The notes beneath the pieces are model-generated. The model was not told the origin of the DNA and did no database searches. It saw only the letters and a list, made by a program, of their open reading frames with translations. Both the position numbers and the translations under genes were made by a program. Positions 8,177-16,004 of a stretch of DNA of 64,000 bases are shown piece after piece. Source of the DNA: Candidatus Melainabacteria bacterium (GTDB lineage Bacteria > Cyanobacteriota > Vampirovibrionia > Obscuribacterales > Obscuribacteraceae); the NCBI GenBank assembly GCA_003151275.1, contig PLXC01000066.1, positions 62,001 through 126,000 on the forward strand, written 5' to 3'. Every line of letters starts with the position of its first letter. Positions within the stretch are counted from its first letter, which is position 1.

Positions 8177-9022
8177 ATGACAGAGCGACGTCCACAAACG
8201 GGCACTATTGAATTCGAAACAGAAAAAGTTATCGGCGTTTCTACCACCTATTTTAAAGACTCTTTGTCAGTTGAAGAGCCTTTGGAAATTAGAGTCACGG
8301 CTGATGTTGGAGATAAAAGGTTGACTCAGCCAGTGTCTGTGACTATGAGAACTCCTGGAAATGATGAAGATTTAGCCGCCGGCTTTCTATTCACCGAGGG
8401 GATTATTTCGGCACCAGATGATATCGCCGAAATGGATACAAGTTTATGCAATGTCATTGAGGTGACCATCCGACCCGGAGTGGCTGTTAATCCCAAAGTT
8501 TTTGAACGACATTCGTTTGTTGCCTCTAGTTGTGGTGTGTGCGGCAAAAAGTCGATCGAAGCCGTTCGAGTGCGCCGAAATTACACAACGGAATCAGACA
8601 AACCTCAACTCAATCCAGCGATCATCCATCTATTACCAGATGTTCTAAGGAGAGCCCAGACAGAATTTGAATCAACGGGCGGTATACACGCTTCTGGTCT
8701 ATTTGATGACTCAGGCATACTGCTCGTTATTCGCGAGGATGTGGGTCGGCATAATGCTTTGGACAAGATCATTGGTGCAGAGTTACGCCGCAAAGCATTA
8801 CCTCTGATTGACAAAATTTTGTTGGTTTCTGGAAGAGCGAGCTTCGAACTGGTTCAAAAGGCAGCGCATGCAGGAATTCCAGTGTTAGCAGCGGTGGGTG
8901 CACCTTCGAGTCTCGCCGTAGAACTCGCTGAAGAATGCGGTATGACACTGCTTGGATTTGTTCGAGATAACCGTTTCAACATCTATGCCGGAGCAATTAG
9001 AGTAACCGGACTTTTGCAGTGA
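8177..9022 (+). CDS. fdhD: Formate dehydrogenase accessory sulfurtransferase FdhD
   Basis: FdhD moves sulfur from a cysteine desulfurase to the Mo-bis-MGD cofactor before insertion into formate dehydrogenase. The family's CxxC loop is present as SSCGVCGK (C119, C122). 'REDVGRHNALDKIIGAEL' and 'VSGRASFELVQKAAHAGIP' are also clear. Length is 281 residues, usual for the family. I chose the ATG at 8177, five bases after AGAGGG; a GTG at 8171 overlaps that site. It is the second gene of an operon with the molybdoenzyme. Confidence 0.95.
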   Translation: MTERRPQTGTIEFETEKVIGVSTTYFKDSLSVEEPLEIRVTADVGDKRLTQPVSVTMRTPGNDEDLAAGFLFTEGIISAPDDIAEMDTSLCNVIEVTIRPGVAVNPKVFERHSFVASSCGVCGKKSIEAVRVRRNYTTESDKPQLNPAIIHLLPDVLRRAQTEFESTGGIHASGLFDDSGILLVIREDVGRHNALDKIIGAELRRKALPLIDKILLVSGRASFELVQKAAHAGIPVLAAVGAPSSLAVELAEECGMTLLGFVRDNRFNIYAGAIRVTGLLQ

Positions 9023-9027
9023 ATCGG

Positions 9028-9309
9028 CTATCCTCCTCCGCATAATTTAGATATAAAACTTGTTCGTTTTAGCTGAGGCAGGGGTTTCGCGACGCTCACG
9101 CTTAGTACACGACCTTTAAACTGAGAATTGTCTAAAACAGAAATCAAATCTTCCTTTTGTTTATGATCGGCCATTGTGACGAACGCAAATCCCTTACAGC
9201 GACCAATCTTGTCTTTAAGAAGCTCAATGTGACTTACTTTCCCAATGCTTGCGAAAAAATCGAATAACTCCTTTTCGCTTGTATCGAATGGTAGATTCCC
9301 TATTAACAT
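9028..9309 (-). CDS. Single-RRM RNA-binding protein, cyanobacterial Rbp type
   Basis: A 93-residue protein made almost wholly of one RNA-recognition motif. RNP2 (LIGNLPF) starts at residue 2 and RNP1 is KGFAFVTM (39-46). A short basic tail ends in GGG. Such stand-alone RRM proteins are characteristic of Cyanobacteria, where they bind RNA and respond to cold. GAGGACGG lies before the ATG. A good promoter (TTGACG 9373-9378, 17 bases, TATGAT 9350-9355, minus strand) and a dyad at 9326-9341 control it. It converges on fdhD with a 5-base gap. Confidence 0.9.
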   Translation of the reverse strand: MLIGNLPFDTSEKELFDFFASIGKVSHIELLKDKIGRCKGFAFVTMADHKQKEDLISVLDNSQFKGRVLSVSVAKPLPQLKRTSFISKLCGGG

Positions 9310-9325
9310 GTTCCGTCCTCATTAT

Positions 9326-9453
9326 TTGCGAAATTGCGCAATTGCTATTATCATACGTCCGATGTCGAGAACCGTCAATCAGACTATTTATGGCAATCTT
9401 GAAAGCACCGGCGCAAATTAGGAGTATACTGAAATAGTTGCGCAATTTCGCAA
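9326..9453. promoter_or_regulatory. Divergent promoters with twin TTGCG-N6-CGCAA operators
   Basis: TTGCGAAATTGCGCAA (9326-9341) and its exact reverse complement TTGCGCAATTTCGCAA (9438-9453) flank a divergent promoter region. Leftward promoter: TTGACG at 9373-9378, 17-base spacer, TATGAT at 9350-9355, transcript start expected near 9343. Rightward: TATACT at 9425-9430 with a TTGAAA 20 bases earlier (weak spacing), start expected near 9437. Each dyad therefore begins right at the expected start of its transcript, the usual place for a repressor site. The ArsR-family regulator at 9647 is the natural candidate ligand. Confidence 0.6.
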
Positions 9454-9646
9454 TTGCTTTCTTGTGTTTGGAGGACTTAAAAATCTAATGAATAGTGCCA
9501 TCTCTACTGGAGCATGGAGTGCATGAGATGATCGCCGGCGCCCGATAAACGCTAGGACAATAAGAAGCGCGAAGTTTCGCAAATACTTCTATAATCTTCA
9601 GATCTCGCAGTCAGTTTGTAATTCCGCAGACCAATGAGTTGTCACA

Positions 9647-10018
9647 ATGTCTCCAAATCGGCGCAAAAAAGTAGTTCCAATCTCGCAAAACACCTCGGTT
9701 ACTAGCGAAAAACTAGTTAACTTTAAAGCAGAGTTTTTCAAGGCTCTCGCCAATCCAATTCGAATTAAAATTTTAGATGAATTGCGTACAGAAGAGCTGA
9801 CAGTGTCAGAAATCCGGGACCGATTATCTGTCGAGCTGCCAAACGTGTCGCAACAACTGGCAGTGCTTAAAGGCAAGAAGCTCGTCAAAGCCAGAAAGCA
9901 AGGTAATAACATCTACTACTCCTGTATCGACCGAACTGTGTTCAAGTTGTTGGATGTTGCCAAGCAAATATTCAACAATCACCTCGTGGATATTCAAGAA
10001 ACACTCAGTCAACTATAA
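9647..10018 (+). CDS. ArsR-family winged-helix transcriptional regulator
   Basis: A 123-residue regulator. The core 'FKALANPIRIKILDELRTEELTVSEIRDRLSVELPNVSQQLAVLKGKKLVKARKQGNNIYYSC' (about 30-92) is the ArsR/SmtB wHTH with recognition helix 'PNVSQQLAVLKGKKL' and a wing. The metal-sensing ELCVCD motif is absent (the helix reads ELTVSEI) and the only Cys is near the wing, so it is unlikely to sense metal by the classic site. The 190 bases between the rightward promoter and the ATG carry no clear gene. A partial dyad (GCGAAGTTTCGC) occurs near 9568, so autoregulation is plausible. Confidence 0.88.
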   Translation: MSPNRRKKVVPISQNTSVTSEKLVNFKAEFFKALANPIRIKILDELRTEELTVSEIRDRLSVELPNVSQQLAVLKGKKLVKARKQGNNIYYSCIDRTVFKLLDVAKQIFNNHLVDIQETLSQL

Positions 10019-10042
10019 CTGAACTGTTTTACTCTCTGTCCT

Positions 10043-10450
10043 TTAACTACGAGCACCAGCTGTGGTGTCGGCTGTTTGATGAAAAGGTGTGTACAGCTCG
10101 ACAGCCTGCAGAATAAATGGCATTCCGAACTTTGGTGCGGAATAGTACAGGACTTGCCGCCCGGAACCGGACCTGAAGCACTGCACGACGTCCATCATTG
10201 CCGGACTACCGTCTGGATTGCCCAAAAGGCTCAAAACTTGCCCACGAGATTTCCCTTCAACTGCTTTGTCGAATTCGTTGATATCGGTGGAAAGCCGCCC
10301 ATCGATGCTCTTGCGCCAGTTGGCGTCGCCGAATTGCGTGGGGTAATGCGAGTTGATCATCAGCCCCGCCAACCCTATCAGCACTGCCAGGGCCAGGCAA
10401 ACGGTGACCAGACTCCAAGTGGTGATTTTCGACTGATTAAAGCTGGTCAT
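10043..10450 (-). CDS. Membrane-anchored protein with BamE/SmpA-like segment
   Basis: A 135-residue protein. I chose the ATG at 10450, preceded by GAGGAGCG. One hydrophobic helix (about 13-34) anchors it, leaving the rest outside. The segment 'GKSRGQVLSLLGNPDGSP' resembles the helix-turn of BamE/SmpA-like domains (G..R..V..LLG.P). The rest, with strands 'RQVLYYSAP' and 'ILQAVELYTPF', fits a small alpha-beta lobe. No lipobox is present. The function is not established. Confidence 0.6.
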   Translation of the reverse strand: MTSFNQSKITTWSLVTVCLALAVLIGLAGLMINSHYPTQFGDANWRKSIDGRLSTDINEFDKAVEGKSRGQVLSLLGNPDGSPAMMDVVQCFRSGSGRQVLYYSAPKFGMPFILQAVELYTPFHQTADTTAGARS

Positions 10451-10598
10451 GAGCGCTCCTCTGGTATTTGTAATTGACACTACTAGCGCTGCATTTGTTT
10501 TAGGAGGACGGCAACTATCAGATGATTAGTTTGTGCAGTGTGCGGAATAATAATCGCAAGGTACATGGGCGATTCACGCGAGTTTATTTGCACGGCCA

Positions 10599-10901
10599 AT
10601 GGAACTAGACAAAGAGTCAATCGACATCCTCAGCTGCGATATTTCTACTCGACCAAAAGAAGCGGCAGGGGTAGCTGATTTGATGCCTTACTTACTCAGC
10701 CTCAAGCGTGATGGCAACATTGTTCTTGTTGATTTTGATTGCGCTGCAAAGGAGCTAGTTCATTCCTTTGTGCGTGCAGAAAAATTGTGCTGCACTGGCT
10801 TAGAATGGAGGATATTGGACTGCGAGTTCAATCTGCGGCTGACTGTAGAAGGAACTTCAGCGCAAGCGAATGTGGTTGAACGATGGTTTGAACCATTATG
10901 A
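10599..10901 (+). CDS. Small protein with vicinal cysteines
   Basis: A 100-residue soluble protein. The segment 'FVRAEKLCCTGLEWRI' followed by 'LRLTVEGTSAQANVVERWF' resembles small proteins with an ExxCC helix and a G..A/AxxV ending that are often found with metal-resistance genes. This is a remembered pattern rather than a firm family match. The ribosome site is weak. A CATTC-GCAT-GAATG dyad lies just downstream (10925-10938). Confidence 0.5.
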   Translation: MELDKESIDILSCDISTRPKEAAGVADLMPYLLSLKRDGNIVLVDFDCAAKELVHSFVRAEKLCCTGLEWRILDCEFNLRLTVEGTSAQANVVERWFEPL

Positions 10902-10979
10902 ATAGGATCGCGGTGTTCGCTTATGCATTCGCATGAATGTACGGCGGTCCCGAGCTAAATCGATCAGGTGATGTCGTAA

Positions 10980-11201
10980 TTATTGAGCTGTTGGTGATTG
11001 TTGAATTGCAACAAGTGCTCGCAGGCGATTGTGAGTTTGCACGCCTCTCGCCCAGCGTACCAATTCCTTTTTCTCTTGTTGCCGTATTTCAATATTCACT
11101 ATTTGTGTTTGAGGCTTCTCATCTGAGGTTGCCTGCTGTTTGCACATATGAAATGGCAAGTGAGCCGAGCTAGCATCATAATTTTTTAGTTTGGTAAACA
11201 T
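10980..11201 (-). CDS. Possible small protein, unknown
   Basis: A 73-residue frame with a very good ribosome site (GGAGG, seven bases before the ATG). The product is hydrophilic and basic, with QQEKKELVRWARG in the middle, and shows no family resemblance. The ribosome site is the main support. It could be a real small gene or chance. Confidence 0.35.
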   Translation of the reverse strand: MFTKLKNYDASSAHLPFHMCKQQATSDEKPQTQIVNIEIRQQEKKELVRWARGVQTHNRLRALVAIQQSPTAQ

Positions 11202-11511
11202 CGTAGATCCTCCAACGCCGTCCCTACTTTGGGAACACCTTTACACTAACTATCCAACCTGGCATCTCGCGTTCACCAGATTGGCAAATCGTTGGCACGT
11301 TCATTAAATTGGAAACTTTTGCTAGCAGTTGACCTCACTAGGCGCAGTAACGTTCACACAACGTGAACCATAATTACGCGTGCCTGGATTTGCATGTAGC
11401 GCCGGCCAGAACAGCCTAGAATTTGACTGAGAACTGCCCTGCTCCTTACAGTAAAGCAACAATCTAATGATAGGTTAGAGAGGTCGCGATAGTCATTTTG
11501 ATGGGTAACTA
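11202..11511. other. Intergenic region, nothing recognised
   Basis: About 310 bases between a possible small gene and the lipoprotein. I see no coding pattern, RNA gene or strong hairpin. The left end carries the GGAGG ribosome site of the leftward small frame. Confidence 0.4.
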
Positions 11512-12420
11512 GTGAGCTGCTCAAAAACATTTCTCTTATTGGTTTTAATCGCATCCTTGACGGGCTGTTCTCAGACAGCAACGAAAATAGCAACGAAGAC
11601 AACAACGAAGACTGCTAGCATCGATTTGAGCGAAAAATATTGGCTCGGTTCCAACTTATCCATAGAAATTAGCGAATCTTCGGATAAGCCGCATTTGTCA
11701 TTTTTGAAAGGATACAAAGAAATTTACAGGGAACCGATCGCTGTCAATGAGCGGGTCTCGCTCGTGTTTCCCAAGTCTTCGAGATTTTTACTTGAAGACG
11801 AACATACCGATCAGCCGAAGAATTTAGTCCCTTCACCTGAGAGCGGTGCCGCATTGGACAGAATTCCTACTGTAAAAACGCCATTAGTAAAACTGACTAA
11901 CGATGCCTCTTCTGAAATTATGATCAGGCATCAAAACGAAAACGGATTTTCTTTTTCGATCTTCAAGGTGGGAGACAATTTTCCAAAGTTGGGCACGCTA
12001 AAAACCAAATCTGACATAGTCTTACAAACCTTCGATTCCGAAGCATTTAGCAAGATAGTTGTTACTGATTACTTGCCAGATTTCGGGATCCAAGCCGTAG
12101 CACCTCAGATAATTTTTTACTACTGCGATGGCGAGTTCCGTTTTGATACTGAGCTTATGGCCAAATACTTACCAACCAAGTCAGAACGGATAGATTGGCA
12201 GAAAAATTTAGCAACTCAATTGAAGACCAGTAACGACATTCCGGTCGAACTTGCCGATGAAATATTTGACTATTATTACTGCGGACAAGCTAAAGAGGCG
12301 CGTGCGTTTTTGGACAGCTGCTGGCCGGCTAAACGTCCTGGAAAAGACGCTTACTGGAAGTTTATAGTGAATGAGATAAAGAAGAGTCCGTATCACAACG
12401 AAATTGAATCTGTTAACTGA
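11512..12420 (+). CDS. Lipoprotein of unknown function
   Basis: A 302-residue protein beginning at GTG. Its N-terminus is a lipoprotein signal: a hydrophobic run then LTGC, with the lipid Cys near residue 19. A low-complexity T/K/A stretch (about 20-38) acts as a linker. The rest has no motif I know; it is rich in beta-type segments and ends in a Lys/Asn-rich tail. It stands alone. Confidence 0.7.
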   Translation: MSCSKTFLLLVLIASLTGCSQTATKIATKTTTKTASIDLSEKYWLGSNLSIEISESSDKPHLSFLKGYKEIYREPIAVNERVSLVFPKSSRFLLEDEHTDQPKNLVPSPESGAALDRIPTVKTPLVKLTNDASSEIMIRHQNENGFSFSIFKVGDNFPKLGTLKTKSDIVLQTFDSEAFSKIVVTDYLPDFGIQAVAPQIIFYYCDGEFRFDTELMAKYLPTKSERIDWQKNLATQLKTSNDIPVELADEIFDYYYCGQAKEARAFLDSCWPAKRPGKDAYWKFIVNEIKKSPYHNEIESVN

Positions 12421-12942
12421 AGTCCAGAGCCATTTAAGCGGGCAAAACTTGCGTTAATAGAATCCAAAAAAAGATCGACCAAGACGGCGGTGCGTTGATG
12501 CGGCAAAATATTTATGGGCTTGGATAGCGCGTTGAACGTTTTGACTGAGGTGCTAGGGCAAAATCGAGAGGAAGTAGCGAACTCAGCGAACAAGCTTGCG
12601 GTTTATTATCGCGGCTGAAATCGATTTTGGACTTTTCCAAAAGATGCAATGATATACTGGCGGACTGCTTTGTAGACGTCGGAATTCGACATCATTTTAG
12701 TTCAACTTGAGGTACCCGTTATGCTCCTTCCGGCAAATGTTCGACGTGTGCGCGCTCTTATGACCTCCGCTTATTCGATAGTCAAATGGAAATTCTGCTT
12801 TTCGCCATTTTGGAGCCAGGGGAATGTGTGAATAGCGCGACATTTAAGCGGGTAATTACGTATTGCATAAAATGGCTAATACCAAGAAGATAAGACTTGC
12901 AGCCGGGGCTGCACAGATTCTTAGGTTCCAGCGAAGTAGATA
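12421..12942 (+). other. Gene-poor region with a possible decayed TPR unit
   Basis: From 12421 to about 12618, in the frame of the preceding gene but past its stop, the bases read as two pieces divided by TGA at 12496-12498. The second piece, 'LNVLTEVLGQNREEVANSANKLAVYYRG', resembles the loop and first helix of kinesin-light-chain TPRs. The pattern is suggestive only. The rest to 12942 shows no gene; a TGCAGCC/GGCTGCA hairpin lies near 12897-12913, just before the M13 gene. Confidence 0.35.
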
Positions 12943-15603
12943 ATGCCAGCACCATTCGGTGATTCACCGCTGACAATTGAGGGGAACGATCCTCACAATG
13001 CCGATCGGCAGGCTTTAAGTCAAAATGTTCAGACCATGGCGATGAGGGATGCGCAGCAAGCCGCCCCTTCAAGCAAATGGGACAAGTTTGTCGTAACGAC
13101 CGAGGAAGGAATCAAAGAAATTCCCGCCGGTCTTGTGCACACGCTTCAGAATCCTGCTGGTCTGATCGAAAATGCGGCAATCTCAGTTGGTTTGGGAGCG
13201 GCATCAAAAATCCTTTTGCCTGAAGCGGGTCCGTTAGGAAAATTGGCTGCAGTCGGGTTGGGCCTCTATTTCGCAGAACAGACCGCAGTGCCTATTTACC
13301 AGGCGTATAAAATCGGCTTGAATGCCAAAACGATGGCAGATATTCATACCGCAGGAAGTCAGATTGGTGACTCGCTTGGCGGACTGGCGATTAATTTGCC
13401 AATTGGTATTGTGGGATACAAAATGGGCGCCGGAATCGGCCAATCAATCATAGCTTCTCCTAAAATGGCTGGCTTTGTTGAGTATAAGGCCGGCATCGTT
13501 AACCCCATCAACGATGCGCTCACTTCCGGAATTCAATCAACTAAGGCTACTTTTGCCACCTTTTTGGGACGGGATGCCGCGACAGTCGCTAAGTCCGATG
13601 TGCTCAAAGGCAGAGTCGAAGTCACGGATACGCCTTCTGGTCTCGATGTTTCGCACATGGATCGAAGCGTCAACCCGGGCGAAAATATGTACCGCAATGC
13701 AAACGGTAAATGGGAAGATGCCACCACGATTCCTGCGGATAAAAACTCGTGGGGAGCCGCCAATGAAATGGCCGAGCGGGCCGACAAATCGGTGCATGGA
13801 ATACTGGAAGAAGCCGCCCACGATACAACGGCAAAGAGCGGAAGTAACACTCAAAAAATGGGTGACTTCTATACGGCTGGCATGGACGAAGCGAAAATTG
13901 AAGCTGCCGGTGCGAAGCCATTGGCTCCTAGTCTGGCAAAAATCGAAGGCATCAAGAATTTTAGCGATCTCACTAATGTCGTGGCCGATATGCATGGCAC
14001 CGGCAGTGATGCCATGTTCAATTTCGGTGGCGCCCTCGACCCTGCTAACAGCAGCGAGATGATCGCTACTGCCACTCAGGGTGGTTTGTCCATGTCGCGC
14101 GACTACTACGTTGGTGACGATGCCCGCGCGGTTCAATTGCGTGGTGGACTGGAAAGTCACGTTCAGAAAATATTTGCACTGTTGGGTGATGATGCGAACA
14201 CAGCCAAAGCGCAAGCCGGCCAGGTAATGAATGTCGAATCACAGCTGGCTAAAATCACTCTTCCTGATGAAGCTGTAAGAGATCCGATCAGCACATACAA
14301 CAAAATGTCGGTGGCCGAACTGCAGAAATTGACTCCGAATTTCGACTGGAGCAATTACTTAAAAGGCATGAAGGCTGAGCACGTGACGGAAGTAAATGTG
14401 ACGACGCCTGACTATTTCAAAGGTCAAAACGATTTGCTGGCAAATATTCCGCTTGAGGATTGGAAGGCATACTTGCGATTCCATCAAGCGAATGCGGCCG
14501 CACCCTATCTCTCGTCTGATTTTGTCAACGCCCACTTCGATTTCTTCGGCAAGCAATTGCGTGGCACTGAGACCTTGGCACCCAGATGGAATCGGGTTGT
14601 CGGAGCAGCAAACGAAAATTTGGGTGAAGCAGTCGGCGAAAAATATGTGCAACAGAATTTCTCTCCTGAAGCTAAAGCCAAAGTGATCGATCTCGTAGGT
14701 AAGATCCAGGATGCCATGCGAGACGCCTTGCATGATGCGGATATGTCTGCTGAAACACGCGCTGCGGCGCTGGAAAAAATTGACAAGATGACTGTCAAGA
14801 TCGGCTATCCCGATAAGTTCAAAGACTACTCCGCGCTGCATATCGACCAAGAGTCTTACTTAGGCAACGTCATTCGAGGCAAACAGTTTGCCGTTCAAGA
14901 TAATATTGCAAAAATCGGTCAACCGGTCGATAGGTCAGTCTGGGGCATGAATCCTCAGACAGTGAATGCTTATTATGATCCCAGCATGAATGAAGTCGTT
15001 TTCCCAGCGGCAATTCTGCAACCGCCATATTTTGACCTGGCAGCAGATGATGCCGTCAATCTCGGCTCCATCGGAGCCACCATTGGTCATGAGATTACTC
15101 ACGGCTTTGACGATCAGGGAAGCCAATACGATGCCGCTGGTAACTTGAGAAAATGGTGGACGCCTCAAGACTTTGAGAACTTCATGAAGAGCATTCAGAA
15201 GATTCGCGATCAGTACTCCGGATACACGATTCCCGGCGGAGCCCATGTCAAAGGCGACAATGTTTCTGGTGAGGCTGCCGCGGATCTCGGTGGCGCAAAC
15301 ATCGCATTCGCCGCCCTGCAAAAGATCCTCGGCGACAGTCCCAGATTACCTGATGCAAACGGTTTCACTCCCGAGCAAAGATTCTTCATTGCCTTTGCTC
15401 AGTCGTTTGCAACGAAGTACAGACCTGAAGCGCTGGCCGCCCAGGTTGCTGGAGACGAGCACCCGCCGGATATGTTTAGAGTTAACGGCACAGTCGGCAA
15501 CATGGGTTCATTTGCGAAGGCATTCAACTTGCCGGACAACGCACCGATAATGGTGCCAGCCGCCAATCGCACGCATCTCTGGGAAGTACGACCGAAGAAA
15601 TAG
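12943..15603 (+). CDS. M13-family (neprilysin/PepO-like) zinc metallopeptidase
   Basis: An 886-residue peptidase of family M13, which cuts oligopeptides. The catalytic HEITH is at 716-720 (H716, E717, H720), with the third ligand E777 in 'SGEAAADLGG', a variant of the usual GENIAD. The upstream N-x-Y and F-P-A segments of the family are recognisable ('NAYYDPSMNEVVFPAAILQPPYF'). The typical C-terminal C-x-x-W is replaced by VRPKK. The first 270 residues are not part of M13 and include two hydrophobic Gly-rich stretches (about 75-110 and 145-165) but no Sec signal peptide. M13 enzymes are normally outside the cytoplasm, so export by another route is possible. The start is the first plausible ATG; the ribosome site is weak. 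Confidence 0.92.
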   Translation: MPAPFGDSPLTIEGNDPHNADRQALSQNVQTMAMRDAQQAAPSSKWDKFVVTTEEGIKEIPAGLVHTLQNPAGLIENAAISVGLGAASKILLPEAGPLGKLAAVGLGLYFAEQTAVPIYQAYKIGLNAKTMADIHTAGSQIGDSLGGLAINLPIGIVGYKMGAGIGQSIIASPKMAGFVEYKAGIVNPINDALTSGIQSTKATFATFLGRDAATVAKSDVLKGRVEVTDTPSGLDVSHMDRSVNPGENMYRNANGKWEDATTIPADKNSWGAANEMAERADKSVHGILEEAAHDTTAKSGSNTQKMGDFYTAGMDEAKIEAAGAKPLAPSLAKIEGIKNFSDLTNVVADMHGTGSDAMFNFGGALDPANSSEMIATATQGGLSMSRDYYVGDDARAVQLRGGLESHVQKIFALLGDDANTAKAQAGQVMNVESQLAKITLPDEAVRDPISTYNKMSVAELQKLTPNFDWSNYLKGMKAEHVTEVNVTTPDYFKGQNDLLANIPLEDWKAYLRFHQANAAAPYLSSDFVNAHFDFFGKQLRGTETLAPRWNRVVGAANENLGEAVGEKYVQQNFSPEAKAKVIDLVGKIQDAMRDALHDADMSAETRAAALEKIDKMTVKIGYPDKFKDYSALHIDQESYLGNVIRGKQFAVQDNIAKIGQPVDRSVWGMNPQTVNAYYDPSMNEVVFPAAILQPPYFDLAADDAVNLGSIGATIGHEITHGFDDQGSQYDAAGNLRKWWTPQDFENFMKSIQKIRDQYSGYTIPGGAHVKGDNVSGEAAADLGGANIAFAALQKILGDSPRLPDANGFTPEQRFFIAFAQSFATKYRPEALAAQVAGDEHPPDMFRVNGTVGNMGSFAKAFNLPDNAPIMVPAANRTHLWEVRPKK

Positions 15604-15754
15604 GTCTTCCAGGCGCCTCTACGGCGCACTGTGAAGATGCCCATCCTGTCTGTGTCAGAGCTTTGGCACAGAGTTTCGGAGGGAAACAGGAATTCCTTTC
15701 TGTAATCTGCGTGTTCATCCAGTTTCGACCTGCTACCCGTTTTTAGATTACAGT

Positions 15755-15791
15755 TTCTGCGGGCCAGCAGGCACTGCTGGGGACCGCAGAA
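15755..15791 (+). terminator. Long hairpin after the M13 gene
   Basis: TTCTGCGG (15755-15762) pairs with CCGCAGAA (15784-15791). Inside it, CCAGCAG pairs with CTGCTGG around a three-base loop. It lies 150 bases past the M13 stop and before the next promoter. There is no T-run, so it is a weak intrinsic terminator or an mRNA-end structure. A second dyad, CTGTAATCT/AGATTACAG, surrounds its left side (15700-15753). Confidence 0.5.
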
Positions 15792-15832
15792 GAAAGGGAA
15801 GGTTTCATACACCTTATGGCAACAACTTTTTC

Positions 15833-15860
15833 TTGACAACAAGCGTAGTCGATATATAAT
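15833..15860 (+). promoter_or_regulatory. Consensus sigma-70-type promoter for the NlpC/P60 gene
   Basis: Perfect TTGACA (15833-15838) and perfect TATAAT (15855-15860) are separated by 16 bases. Transcription should start near 15867, leaving a leader of about 138 bases before the ATG at 16005. Confidence 0.75.
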
Positions 15861-15901
15861 CGAAGAGCCCTTAATAAAAACCCGCCTTACTACGGTTTGG
15901 C

Positions 15902-15940
15902 TTGCCATCGAAGACTTCTGTTTACAGGTCTTTCTGGCAA
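15902..15940 (+). promoter_or_regulatory. Leader hairpin in the NlpC/P60 mRNA
   Basis: TTGCCA (15902-15907) pairs with TGGCAA (15935-15940), and GAAGAC pairs with GTCTTTC inside with a bulge. The structure sits in the middle of the expected leader. It could stabilise the mRNA or regulate translation. No riboswitch family is recognised. Confidence 0.4.
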
Positions 15941-16004
15941 CGAAGCTCGGACTGCCACCACAATAGATGATGGCTACCAACTCCCGCTCAAGGAGTCACT
16001 TACC

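Noticed and set aside
9470..9526. A 12-codon peptide after GGAGG in the ArsR leader
   Set aside because: The spacing from GGAGG to the ATG (13 bases) is too long and the peptide has no pattern; a leader peptide cannot be shown.
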